A DNA stretch of 64,000 bases from Nocardioides sp. S-1144 (GTDB lineage: Bacteria; Actinomycetota; Actinomycetes; Propionibacteriales; Nocardioidaceae): NCBI RefSeq assembly GCF_005954645.2, contig NZ_CP040695.2, positions 2,852,001 through 2,916,000 on the forward strand, given 5' to 3'. A program made the position numbers and the translations under genes. Under the pieces are notes generated by a model. The model was not told the origin of the DNA, ran no database searches, and worked only from the letters and a program-made list of their open reading frames with translations. Numbering within the stretch: the first letter of the stretch is position 1; every line of letters begins with the position of its first letter. This document shows, piece after piece, positions 54,389 to 62,450 of this stretch.

Positions 54389-56140
54389 ATGAGCACGACC
54401 ATGCCGACCCCGACGGGTCGAGCCGACCCGCGGTGGGAGGCGCAGCGCAGCTTCGACGAGCTGGGCCGCTCCCTGGCCGGGATCACGTTCTGCGTGGTCG
54501 ACCTCGAGACGACCGGCGGGTCGGCGCAGGCCGGGTCGCGGATCACCGAGGTCGGCGCGGTCAAGGTCCGCGGCGGCGAGGTGCTCGGCGAGTTCCAGAC
54601 CCTGGTCAACCCGCACACCGAGATCCCGGCGTTCATCGCCGTGCTCACCGGCATCAGCAACTCGATGGTCTCCGACGCCCCGCCGATCGAGTCCGTGCTG
54701 CCGGCGTTCCTGGAGTTCGCCGCCGGGTGCGTGCTGGTGGCCCACAACGCGCCGTTCGACGTCGGCTTCCTCAAGCACTTCGCCGCGGAGCAGGGTCGGC
54801 CGTGGCCGGCCTTCGAGGTGGTCGACACCGCCGTGCTGGCCCGCCGGGTGATCACCCGCGAGGACGCACCCAACTGCAAGCTCTCCTCGCTGGCCAAGGC
54901 GTTCCGCTCCACCACGACCCCCAACCACCGCGCGCTGTCCGACGCCCGCGCGACCGTCGACGTCCTGCACGGGCTGATGGAGCGGGTCGGCGCCCTCGGG
55001 GTGCAGACCCTCGAGGAGCTGCAGACGTTCTCCTCGCGCGTGACCTCCTCCCAGCGCAGGAAGCGACACCTGGCCGACGGGCTGCCGCACTCCCCCGGCG
55101 TCTACCTGTTCAAGGACGACGCCGACCGGATCCTCTACGTCGGCACCTCCCGCGACGTCCGCACCCGTGTCCGGTCCTACTTCACCGCCTCCGAGACCCG
55201 GTCGCGGATGGGCGAGATGGTGCGGCTGGCCTCCCACGTGACCGCGATCGAGTGCGCGACCCCGCTCGAGGCCGAGGTCCGCGAGCTGCGGCTGATCGCC
55301 CAGCACAAGCCGTCCTACAACCGGCGCTCGCGCCATCCCGAGAAGGTCACCTTCGTCAAGCTCACCCGGGAGCCGTGGCCGCGCCTGTCGCTGGTCACCA
55401 GGGTGCTCGACGACGAGGCCGACTACCTGGGGCCGTTCGGCTCCCGGGGGGCGGCCGAGCGCTGCCTGGCGGCGCTGCACGACACCTTCCCGGTCCGGCA
55501 GTGCTCCGGCCGGCTGGCCCGCCGTCCCTCGCGCACGGCGTGCGTGCTGGCCGAGATGGGCCGGTGCCTGTCGCCCTGCGACGGCAGCGTCGACGAGCAC
55601 ACCTACGCAGCCGTCGTCCGCCGGCTGCGCGAGACGCTGCTGCAGCGCCCCGACGACGTCGTCGAGGCGGTCAACGCCAAGATGGCCGCGCTGGCCGCCG
55701 AGGAGCGCTTCGAGGAGGCCGGCGTCCACCGCGACCGGTTGGCCGCCTTCGTGCGGGCCGCGGCGCGCACCCAGCGGCTCACCTCGCTGACCCACTGCCC
55801 GCAGGTGGTCGCCACCCGCCGCGAGGACGACGGCCGGTGGGCCGTGCACGTCGTCCGCTACGGCCGGCTCGCCGCCGCCGGCGTCATCCCCGCCGGCGCC
55901 GACGCCCACTCCTACGTCGCCCAGCTCTGCGCGGGCGCCGAGACCGTGCTCGCGCCGTCCGGCACCCCGGGGCCGACGCCGGCCGCGACGGCCGCCGAGA
56001 CCGAGCGGGTGCTGAGGTGGCTCGAGGCGCCCGGGCTGCGCCTGGTCGACGTCGACGGCGAGTGGACCTGCCCGGTCTCCGGTGCCACCCGGCACCTGGC
56101 CCGCCACGTCGTCGAGCCGGCGCCGTTCGAGCGGGGCTGA
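54389..56140 (+). CDS. DEDDh exonuclease with GIY-YIG (UvrC-like) domain
   Basis: 583 aa from ATG at 54389 with GGAGG just upstream. N-terminal DnaQ-type exonuclease (about residues 25-195): VVDLETTGG (Asp, Glu), LVAHNAPFDVGFL (Asp) and HRALSDARATVDV (His, Asp). Then a GIY-YIG endonuclease domain (about 225-310): SPGVYLFKDDADRILYVGTSRDVRTRVRSYF, EVRELRLIAQHKPSYN. A UvrC-like C-terminal part lacks a helix-hairpin-helix. This is the Rv2191-type fusion, probably a DNA-repair nuclease; it is not the main UvrC. The Lrp-like gene follows by 25 bp. Confidence 0.94.
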   Translation: MSTTMPTPTGRADPRWEAQRSFDELGRSLAGITFCVVDLETTGGSAQAGSRITEVGAVKVRGGEVLGEFQTLVNPHTEIPAFIAVLTGISNSMVSDAPPIESVLPAFLEFAAGCVLVAHNAPFDVGFLKHFAAEQGRPWPAFEVVDTAVLARRVITREDAPNCKLSSLAKAFRSTTTPNHRALSDARATVDVLHGLMERVGALGVQTLEELQTFSSRVTSSQRRKRHLADGLPHSPGVYLFKDDADRILYVGTSRDVRTRVRSYFTASETRSRMGEMVRLASHVTAIECATPLEAEVRELRLIAQHKPSYNRRSRHPEKVTFVKLTREPWPRLSLVTRVLDDEADYLGPFGSRGAAERCLAALHDTFPVRQCSGRLARRPSRTACVLAEMGRCLSPCDGSVDEHTYAAVVRRLRETLLQRPDDVVEAVNAKMAALAAEERFEEAGVHRDRLAAFVRAAARTQRLTSLTHCPQVVATRREDDGRWAVHVVRYGRLAAAGVIPAGADAHSYVAQLCAGAETVLAPSGTPGPTPAATAAETERVLRWLEAPGLRLVDVDGEWTCPVSGATRHLARHVVEPAPFERG

Positions 56141-56165
56141 GGTGGCCGCGCACTAGGGTGGGCCC

Positions 56166-56444
56166 GTGATCACCGCCATCGTGTTCGTGAAGGCCGAGGT
56201 CGACCGGATCCCGGAGGTCGCCGAGGCGATCGCCTCCCTCGAGGGGGTCACCGAGGTGTACTCGGTGACGGGTCAGATCGACCTCATCGTGATGGTGCGG
56301 GTGCGCCACCACGACGACGTCGCCGCGGTCGTCGCCGACCGGGTCAACAAGGTCTCCGGCGTCCGGGAGACCGAGACCCACATCGCGTTCCGCGCCTACT
56401 CCCGCCACGACCTCGAGTCGGCGTTCTCCCTCGGGCTGGACTGA
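56166..56444 (+). CDS. Stand-alone Lrp/AsnC ligand-binding (RAM) domain protein
   Basis: 92 aa, GTG start. The whole protein is one alpha-beta sandwich: AIVFVKAEVDRIPEVAEAIASLEGVTEVYSVTGQIDLIVMVRV, with the GxxDL ligand-binding turn. No HTH is present, so it cannot bind DNA by itself. Such small proteins form decamers or octamers and may modulate full-length Lrp regulators or enzymes. A similar gene precedes the trpD/ctaE region in other actinobacteria. Confidence 0.92.
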   Translation: MITAIVFVKAEVDRIPEVAEAIASLEGVTEVYSVTGQIDLIVMVRVRHHDDVAAVVADRVNKVSGVRETETHIAFRAYSRHDLESAFSLGLD

Positions 56445-56554
56445 CCGAGCACGAGGTCGGGCGGGCCACCGGTGATCGAGCGAGTGCGCCCGGCCGAGGG
56501 ACGAGGTCGGGACCGCGCGTGTCGGGACGCTGGACCAGCCACTAGCCTGCCGCG

Positions 56555-57166
56555 ATGAGCTGGCTGGACATCCTGGGCTGGGGCGGCAGCGCCCTGCTCG
56601 TCTTCTCGTTGCTGCAGGCGCGGGTGCTGCGCTTCCGCGCGCTCAACCTCGTCGCCTGCGTGATCCTGGTGGCCTTCAACGCGCTGCTCGAGGTCTGGCC
56701 GATGGTCGGCATGAACGCGGTGCTGTCCCTCATCAACATCTGGTTCCTGGTCAAGCTCCAGCGCGAGCGGCACGACGACGCGGCGTTCCAGGTCGTCGAG
56801 GTCGGCCGCGACGACGCCTACCTGCGCCACCTGCTCACCCTGCACCGCGACGACATCACCCGGTTCCAGCCCGACTTCGTCCCCGCGACGGCGGCCGAGC
56901 GCGACCACGCCTTCGTCGTCCTGCGGGGCGACGAGGCGGTCGGCGTCGTCCTGCTCGACGCCGACGGCGACGTGGCCCGGGTCCGGCTCGACTACGTGAC
57001 GCCCCGCTACCGCGACTTCACCCCGGGCGAGTTCGTCTGGCGCGACAGCGGGGTCCTGGCGACGCTCGGCTTCCGCCACGTGACGTCCCCGCCGGGCATG
57101 GTCGGCGCCTACTACGACCGGGTCGGCTTCCGTCGCGACGGCCAGGAGTACGTGCTCGACCTCTGA
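56555..57166 (+). CDS. YgjV-like membrane protein fused to a GNAT-like domain
   Basis: 203 aa. N-terminal: three hydrophobic segments (WLDILGWGGSALLVFSLLQ, LNLVACVILVAFNALLEVW, VGMNAVLSLINIWFLVKL), matching the YgjV family. C-terminal (about 75-203): EVGRDDAYLRHLL, AFVVLRGDEAVGVVLLDADGD and GAYYDRVGFRRDGQEYVLDL, which read like an N-acetyltransferase-fold domain, although the acetyl-CoA loop (RxxGxG/A) is not evident. Function unknown. Convergent with trpD, 56 bp apart. Confidence 0.75.
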   Translation: MSWLDILGWGGSALLVFSLLQARVLRFRALNLVACVILVAFNALLEVWPMVGMNAVLSLINIWFLVKLQRERHDDAAFQVVEVGRDDAYLRHLLTLHRDDITRFQPDFVPATAAERDHAFVVLRGDEAVGVVLLDADGDVARVRLDYVTPRYRDFTPGEFVWRDSGVLATLGFRHVTSPPGMVGAYYDRVGFRRDGQEYVLDL

Positions 57167-57222
57167 GGGGCCTGGTCCGACGGCGCGACGGAACCCGGCG
57201 GTAGCGCCCGGGCCGTCCGCGG

Positions 57223-58242
57223 TCAGGACGCCGCGGCCACCCAGCGCTCGAGGGTCGCCCGGGCGGCGCCGGTGTCGATCGCGGCGGCGGCGCGCACCAT
57301 GCCGGCGGCCAGCGCGTCGTCGACCGCGGCACCCGACGCCTCGTGCACGGCCAGCGCGGCGCCGGCGTTGAGGACGACGGCGTCGCGCACCGGGCCGGGG
57401 TCGCCGGCCAGGAGGCGGCGCACGACCTCCGCGTTGTGGGCGGCGTCGCCGCCGCGCAGGTCGGCGGTCGTGGCCGGGGCGAGACCGTGGGCGGCCGGGT
57501 CGACGGTCGCGGTGGTGACCTCACCTCCGGTGACCACCCAGACCTGGGACGTCGTGGTGGTGGTGAGCTCGTCGAGGCCGTCGTCGCCGCGCACCACCCA
57601 CGCGTCGGCGCCACGGCGCGCGAAGACGCCGGCCATCACCGGCGCCATCCGCAGGTCGGCGCAGCCGATCGCCGAGGCGGCCGGGCGGGCCGGGTTGGCC
57701 AGCGGGCCGAGGTAGTTGAACGTCGTGGCGATGCCGAGCTCGCGGCGCGGCGCGGCGGTGTGCCGCATCGCCGGGTTGAACGCGGCCGCGAAGCAGAACG
57801 TGATGCCGGCCTCCGCGGCGACCGCGGCCACGCGGTCGGGGGGCAGGTCGAGCCGGATGCCGAGCGCCTCCAGCACGTCGGCGCTGCCCGACAGCGAGGA
57901 CGCCGACCGGTTGCCGTGCTTGACGACCGTCGCGCCGGCGCCCGCGGCGACGATCGCGGCCATCGTGGAGATGTTGACCGACATCGAGCGGTCACCGCCG
58001 GTGCCGACGACGTCGAGCAGGCGGCCCTCGACCGAGATCGGGACCCGGCGCGCGTACATGGCGTCGGCCAGCCCGGCGAGCTCCTCGCTCGTCTCGCCCT
58101 TGGCGCGCAGCGCGACGGCGAAGCCGGCCACCTGGGCCGGCGTCGCCTCACCGGCGAGGATCTCCCCCATCGCCCACCCGGTCTGCTCGGCCGACAGGTC
58201 GCGGCCGGCGACGAGGTCGGTGAGCAGGTCGGGCCAGGTCAC
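57223..58242 (-). CDS. trpD: Anthranilate phosphoribosyltransferase
   Basis: 339 aa from GTG at 58242. It joins anthranilate to PRPP in tryptophan synthesis. Landmarks: [16 protein letters not shown] (PRPP loop), [56 protein letters not shown] and [14 protein letters not shown] (Asp-Glu metal site). The Gln/Glu positions are those of TrpD1-type enzymes. The start overlaps the receiver-domain gene by 4 bp. Other trp genes are not in the window. Rv2192c is the equivalent gene in M. tuberculosis. Confidence 0.96.
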   Translation of the reverse strand: MTWPDLLTDLVAGRDLSAEQTGWAMGEILAGEATPAQVAGFAVALRAKGETSEELAGLADAMYARRVPISVEGRLLDVVGTGGDRSMSVNISTMAAIVAAGAGATVVKHGNRSASSLSGSADVLEALGIRLDLPPDRVAAVAAEAGITFCFAAAFNPAMRHTAAPRRELGIATTFNYLGPLANPARPAASAIGCADLRMAPVMAGVFARRGADAWVVRGDDGLDELTTTTTSQVWVVTGGEVTTATVDPAAHGLAPATTADLRGGDAAHNAEVVRRLLAGDPGPVRDAVVLNAGAALAVHEASGAAVDDALAAGMVRAAAAIDTGAARATLERWVAAAS

Positions 58243-58658
58243 GGCGTCGCAGGGACGCGGGAGCGCAGCAGGCCGATCACGGACACGGCGAGCTGGATCG
58301 GGTCGATCGGGTGCGGGACGGCGGCGTCGGCGCGCGACCACGTGGCCAGCCACGCGTCCTGCGGGCGGCCGGTGAGCACCAGCAGCGGCGGGCACCGGAA
58401 GATCTCGTCCTTGAGCTGCTTGGCGATGCCCATCCCGCCCGCGGGAGCGGCCTCGCCGTCGAGGATCGCGAGGCCGACGTGGCCGGCGTCCATGTTCTGG
58501 ATGACGACCGGCTCCGTGGCCACCTCGATGTACTCGAGCTCGGGGAGGTCCGGGTGCGGACGCCGTCCGAGCGCGAGGATCACCTGCTGGCGGGTGTTCG
58601 CGTCGTCGCTGTAGACGAGCACCTTCAGACGGGGTGCGGGGCGCGTGTCGTCGGTCAC
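58239..58658 (-). CDS. Degenerate receiver-domain protein upstream of trpD
   Basis: 139 aa. A stand-alone CheY-like fold: [26 protein letters not shown], a possible phospho-Asp in [34 protein letters not shown] and a C-terminal [11 protein letters not shown] helix. The acidic pair after the first strand is SDD rather than the usual DD, and the conserved Lys-Pro at the end of strand 5 reads HPIDP, with no Lys. It is therefore likely a pseudo-receiver. It overlaps trpD by 4 bp. Function unknown; an early trp or respiratory regulatory link is only suggested by position. Confidence 0.85.
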   Translation of the reverse strand: MTDDTRPAPRLKVLVYSDDANTRQQVILALGRRPHPDLPELEYIEVATEPVVIQNMDAGHVGLAILDGEAAPAGGMGIAKQLKDEIFRCPPLLVLTGRPQDAWLATWSRADAAVPHPIDPIQLAVSVIGLLRSRVPATP

Positions 58659-58701
58659 GCACCCATCGTAGTGCCGGACCCGGCGGGCGCTCGGGCGGGA
58701 C

Positions 58702-59673
58702 TCAGTCGGGGTGCTCCCCGGCCGCCGAGCGCGCGGCGGAGGCTCGCTCGCGGGCCTCGACCAGGTCGAGCCTGCGGTCCTCGCGCTTGGCCTCCTGCAT
58801 CGAGGAGCGCACCCACTGCACGAACAGCACGCCGAAGAAGGACAGCCCGATGAGGTCGCCCGAGCCCCACAGGATCCCGCCGGCGAGCTCCTGGTCGGCG
58901 TACGGGTCGGGCAGCCAGGACCCCATCGGGCCGGAGGCCAGGCGCGGGTACCAGTCGCCGCCGATCAGGGAGGACTGCCCCATGATCGTCACCCCGAGGA
59001 ACGCGTGGAACGGCAGCGTCAGCACCGTCAGCAGCACCCGGAACGGGTAGCCGACCCGGCCCGGGACCGGGTCGAGGCCCATCAGCGGCCAGAAGAACAG
59101 CGCCCCCACGAGCACCAGGTGGACGTGCATCATCTCGTGCACCCACACCGACTCCAGTGACGCCCGGTACCACCCGGAGAAGTACAGCGCCCACGGGGAG
59201 ACGACGTAGAGGGTGAAGGTCAGCGGCGGGAACGACAGCACCTTGGCGACCCGCGAGTGCAGCACGACGAGCAGCCAGCGCCGTGGGGCGGCCGGGAGCG
59301 TGCGCAGCGCGAGTGTCACCGGGGCCCCGAGGGCCAGCGCCAGCGGCACCACCATCGACAGCACCATGTGCTGGACCATGTGCACGCTGAGCAGGGTGGT
59401 GTCGTAGGCCCCCAGCCCGGACGAGGTCGCGACGTAGAACGCACCGAGCCCGATGCCCACGAACGCGATCGTGCGCCCCACCGGCCAGCGGTCGCCCCGC
59501 CGGCGCAGCGTGGTCACCCCGAGCAGGTACAGACCACCGGCCCAGACGGTGACGACGAGCGGCAGCGGCGCCAGCGACCACTCGGTGAAGAGCGTGCCCA
59601 GGGTGAACCGGGGCAGCACCTCGGAGGCGTTCAGCACGGCGCTGAGTCCGGCCACGGACGACGTTTCCCACAC
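58702..59673 (-). CDS. Cytochrome c oxidase assembly factor, CtaG-like membrane protein
   Basis: 323 aa, ATG start. About seven to eight membrane segments. His-rich loops LLSVHMVQHMVLSMVVPLALALGAP, SVWVHEMMHVHLVLVGALFFWPLMG and LPFHAFLGVTIMG, with GDLIGLSFFGVLFVQWVR, are those of the CtaG/YtaF-type (caa3_CtaG) family that acts in copper insertion into cytochrome c oxidase. It is divergent from ctaE (74-bp gap), consistent with that role. Acidic/basic tail of about 35 residues. Confidence 0.92.
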   Translation of the reverse strand: MWETSSVAGLSAVLNASEVLPRFTLGTLFTEWSLAPLPLVVTVWAGGLYLLGVTTLRRRGDRWPVGRTIAFVGIGLGAFYVATSSGLGAYDTTLLSVHMVQHMVLSMVVPLALALGAPVTLALRTLPAAPRRWLLVVLHSRVAKVLSFPPLTFTLYVVSPWALYFSGWYRASLESVWVHEMMHVHLVLVGALFFWPLMGLDPVPGRVGYPFRVLLTVLTLPFHAFLGVTIMGQSSLIGGDWYPRLASGPMGSWLPDPYADQELAGGILWGSGDLIGLSFFGVLFVQWVRSSMQEAKREDRRLDLVEARERASAARSAAGEHPD

Positions 59674-59735
59674 GCCTCACAGGGTAGGTGGAGCGCCCAC
59701 CCGAGGGGGGTGGTGGCCCCGAGCGAGCGGGGAGC

Positions 59736-59741
59736 CATAAT
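59736..59741 (+). promoter_or_regulatory. Probable -10 box of the ctaE-qcrCAB operon
   Basis: CATAAT lies 6 nt before the ctaE GTG at 59748, so the transcript would begin at or next to the start codon. This fits a leaderless mRNA, which is frequent in actinobacteria. No clear -35. Confidence 0.5.
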
Positions 59742-59747
59742 GCTCTT

Positions 59748-60386
59748 GTGGCGACCACAGCAACCATCCCCGCATCCCGGCTGCACGGGCATCACGACCG
59801 CCCGTCCATGGTCGCGGTCGGCACGATCATCTGGCTCTCGAGCGAGCTGATGTTCTTCGCGGCCCTGTTCGCGTCGTACTTCACGATCCGCTCGGTGAGC
59901 GGCCCGTTGTGGGCCGAGAACACCGAGGCGCTCAACGTGCCGTTCGCCTCGGCGAACACCACGATCCTGGTGCTCTCCTCGCTCACCTGCCAGCTCGGCG
60001 TCTTCGCCGCCGAGCGCGGCCAGGTCGGGCGCTCCGGCTCGCTGCTCAAGATCAGCGGCTGGGGCCTGCGCGAGTGGTTCGTGCTCACCTACGTGATGGG
60101 CGCGATCTTCATCGGCGGACAGGCACTGGAGTACGCCGAGCTGATCCACGAGGGCATCACCATCCCGGACTCCGCGTACGGGACGATGTTCTACCTCACC
60201 ACCGGGTTCCACGGGATCCACGTGACCGGCGGGTTGATTGCCTTCCTGCTGGTGCTGGGCCGCACCTACCTGGCCCGCAAGTTCACCCATGAGCAAGCCG
60301 TCAGCGCCATCGTGGTGTCGTACTACTGGCACTTCGTCGACGTGGTCTGGATCGGGCTCTTCGCCACGATCTACCTCATCAAGTAG
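59748..60386 (+). CDS. ctaE: Cytochrome c oxidase subunit III
   Basis: 212 aa from GTG at 59748. Five membrane segments, as in short actinobacterial subunit III proteins that lack the first two helices of mitochondrial [63 protein letters not shown] and [21 protein letters not shown] are diagnostic (the Glu and His residues line the lipid and proton-access region). It is part of the bcc-aa3 supercomplex, and the qcrCAB genes follow directly. Confidence 0.96.
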   Translation: MATTATIPASRLHGHHDRPSMVAVGTIIWLSSELMFFAALFASYFTIRSVSGPLWAENTEALNVPFASANTTILVLSSLTCQLGVFAAERGQVGRSGSLLKISGWGLREWFVLTYVMGAIFIGGQALEYAELIHEGITIPDSAYGTMFYLTTGFHGIHVTGGLIAFLLVLGRTYLARKFTHEQAVSAIVVSYYWHFVDVVWIGLFATIYLIK

Positions 60387-60426
60387 CCGCAACCCGACCC
60401 ACATCGACGACCTAGGAAAGAGAATC

Positions 60427-61362
60427 GTGCGCTTCCTGAACCGCTCCGCCGGTCGCCTCTCCCGGCACCGCAGGGGGCCGCTCGCCGGCCTGGCGGTGCT
60501 GCTGCTCGGCCTCCTGCTCACCGGAGGGCTGTACTCCACCCTCTCCCCCGGCGCCCAGGCCGACGAGACCAGCACCAGCGCCGAGGACGTCCAGGCCGGT
60601 CGCGAGCTCTTCCTCGTCGGCTGCGCCTTCTGCCACGGCCAGAACGGCGAGGGCGTGCTGACCCAGAGCGGCACCCAGTACGGACCGCCGCTCACCGACG
60701 TCGGCGCCGCCTCGGTCGACTTCCAGGTCGGCACCGGCCGGATGCCGATGGCCCAGCCCGGTCAGCAGGCCGTCCGCAAGCCGCCGGTCTACAACGAGGA
60801 CGAGATCCGCCAGCTCGCCGCCTACGTCGACTCGCTCGGCACCGGCCCGGCCATCCCGGACGCCTCGGCCTACTCGCTGCCCGACGACCTGACCGAGGAG
60901 GAGCGCCAGGAGGCGATCTCCCGCGGCGGCCAGATCTTCCTGACCAACTGCACCGCCTGCCACAACTTCGACGGCTCCGGCGGCGCGATGCCCCGCGGCG
61001 GGTTCGCGCCCACCCTGCGCGGCGTCGAGGCCAAGCACATCTACGAGGCCCTGCTCACCGGCCCGCAGTCGATGCCGTCGTTCTCCGACGGCAACCTGAC
61101 GCCCGACGAGAAGCGCGACGTCATCGCCTACCTCAAGACGACCGAGGAGAAGCCCGGTTACGCCGGGTTCTCCCTCGGCAGCCTCGGCCCGGTGAGCGAG
61201 GGCGTGGCGGCCTGGCTGATCGGCATCGGCGGCCTCGTCGGCGCCGCGATCTGGATCGCCGCGCACACCACGCGCACCGACCGCAAGAAGCCCACCGACC
61301 ACACCCGCGTCAACCTGCCCTCGGGCGCGCCGGGCCCCGACCAGACGGGAGCAGCCTCGTGA
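60427..61362 (+). CDS. qcrC: Cytochrome bc1 complex diheme cytochrome c subunit
   Basis: 311 aa from GTG at 60427 after AGGAAAGAG. N-terminal membrane segment (GPLAGLAVLLLGLLLTGGLYS), two cytochrome c domains with heme sites CAFCH and CTACH, axial Met ligands in RMPMAQPG and QSMPSFSDG, and a C-terminal membrane anchor (GVAAWLIGIGGLVGAAIWIAA). It replaces a soluble cytochrome c by passing electrons straight to the aa3 oxidase in actinobacteria. GTGA overlap with qcrA. Confidence 0.97.
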   Translation: MRFLNRSAGRLSRHRRGPLAGLAVLLLGLLLTGGLYSTLSPGAQADETSTSAEDVQAGRELFLVGCAFCHGQNGEGVLTQSGTQYGPPLTDVGAASVDFQVGTGRMPMAQPGQQAVRKPPVYNEDEIRQLAAYVDSLGTGPAIPDASAYSLPDDLTEEERQEAISRGGQIFLTNCTACHNFDGSGGAMPRGGFAPTLRGVEAKHIYEALLTGPQSMPSFSDGNLTPDEKRDVIAYLKTTEEKPGYAGFSLGSLGPVSEGVAAWLIGIGGLVGAAIWIAAHTTRTDRKKPTDHTRVNLPSGAPGPDQTGAAS

Positions 61363-62450
61363 CCGACCTGAACAAGCACGACGGGTCCGACGAGCCCGAG
61401 GAGAACGGCACCGAGGGCGTCGACCGCACGCCCGCCGTCCCGGAGGAGCCGATCCCCAACCCGGGTCTGCACCCGCACACCTGGCGTCCCACCGACGTCG
61501 ACGAGAAGGCCTCGATGCGGGCCGAGCGGCAGGTGGCGACCATGTTCGTCCTGTCGGCCGCCTGCACCGTCGCCTTCGTCGTCTCCTACTTCACCCTCGA
61601 CGTCGGCACCAACTGGACGACGTTCGGCGGGCTCGGCGCGTCGACGCTGTTCCTCGGCGTCTTCCTCGGACTGGCGCTGATGCTCATCGGCGTCGGCATC
61701 ATCCAGTGGGCCCGCAAGCTGATGGCCGACCAGGAGATCGTCGAGATGCGCCACCCGGCGCGCTCCTCCGACGCCGACCGCGAGGCCACCGTCGCCGCCC
61801 TCACCATGGGCATCGAGGAGTCGGGCATCGGCAAGCACAAGCTCGTGCGCCGCTCCCTGCTGCTCTCCGTCGGCTTCCTGGGCGTGCCGGCCGTCGTCAT
61901 GCTGCGCGACCTCGGCCCGCTGCCCAAGGACGTCGCCAACGCCGCCGAGGGCACCGGCCTGCAGCACACGCTGTGGGGCGTCAAGCCCGGTGTCCGCGTC
62001 GTCCGCGACGTCGTCGGCACCCCGATCCGGGCCTCCGACCTCCAGATCGGTGACCTGGTCAACGCCGTCCCCGACGGACTCTTCGACCTCCACGGAACCG
62101 AGCTCCAGGCCGCCAAGGCCAAGGGCGCGGTCATCGTGGTCAAGCTCGCCCCCGACGAGATCAAGTCCCAGCAGGGTGACCAGTGGGACGTCGGCGGCGT
62201 CCTGTGCTACTCGAAGATCTGCAGCCACGTCGGCTGCCCGATCTCCCTCTATGAGCGCACCACGCACCACGTGTTGTGCCCCTGCCACCAGTCGACGTTC
62301 GATCTCGCCGACTCGGCCAAGGTGGTCTTCGGACCCGCAGGACGACCCCTGCCTCAGCTCGCACTGGACGTCGACGACGAGGGCTTCCTCGTCGCTCAGC
62401 ACGACTTCCTCGAGCCGGTGGGACCGAGCTACTGGGAGCGTGAGCGATGA
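61359..62450 (+). CDS. qcrA: Cytochrome bc1 complex Rieske iron-sulfur subunit
   Basis: 363 aa, GTG start inside the qcrC stop. Actinobacterial three-helix form: hydrophilic N-terminus of about 65 residues, three membrane segments (MFVLSAACTVAFVVSYFTL; LGASTLFLGVFLGLALMLIGVG; SLLLSVGFLGVPAVVML), then the Rieske domain with the [2Fe-2S] ligands in CSHVGCP and CPCHQSTF. Carries electrons from menaquinol to cytochrome c. ATGA overlap with qcrB. Confidence 0.97.
   Translation: MTDLNKHDGSDEPEENGTEGVDRTPAVPEEPIPNPGLHPHTWRPTDVDEKASMRAERQVATMFVLSAACTVAFVVSYFTLDVGTNWTTFGGLGASTLFLGVFLGLALMLIGVGIIQWARKLMADQEIVEMRHPARSSDADREATVAALTMGIEESGIGKHKLVRRSLLLSVGFLGVPAVVMLRDLGPLPKDVANAAEGTGLQHTLWGVKPGVRVVRDVVGTPIRASDLQIGDLVNAVPDGLFDLHGTELQAAKAKGAVIVVKLAPDEIKSQQGDQWDVGGVLCYSKICSHVGCPISLYERTTHHVLCPCHQSTFDLADSAKVVFGPAGRPLPQLALDVDDEGFLVAQHDFLEPVGPSYWERER

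Noticed and set aside
54389..56140. Annotation of the DEDDh/GIY-YIG protein as UvrC
   Set aside because: It lacks the helix-hairpin-helix of UvrC and has a DnaQ-type exonuclease domain at the N-terminus; it is the Rv2191-type fusion.
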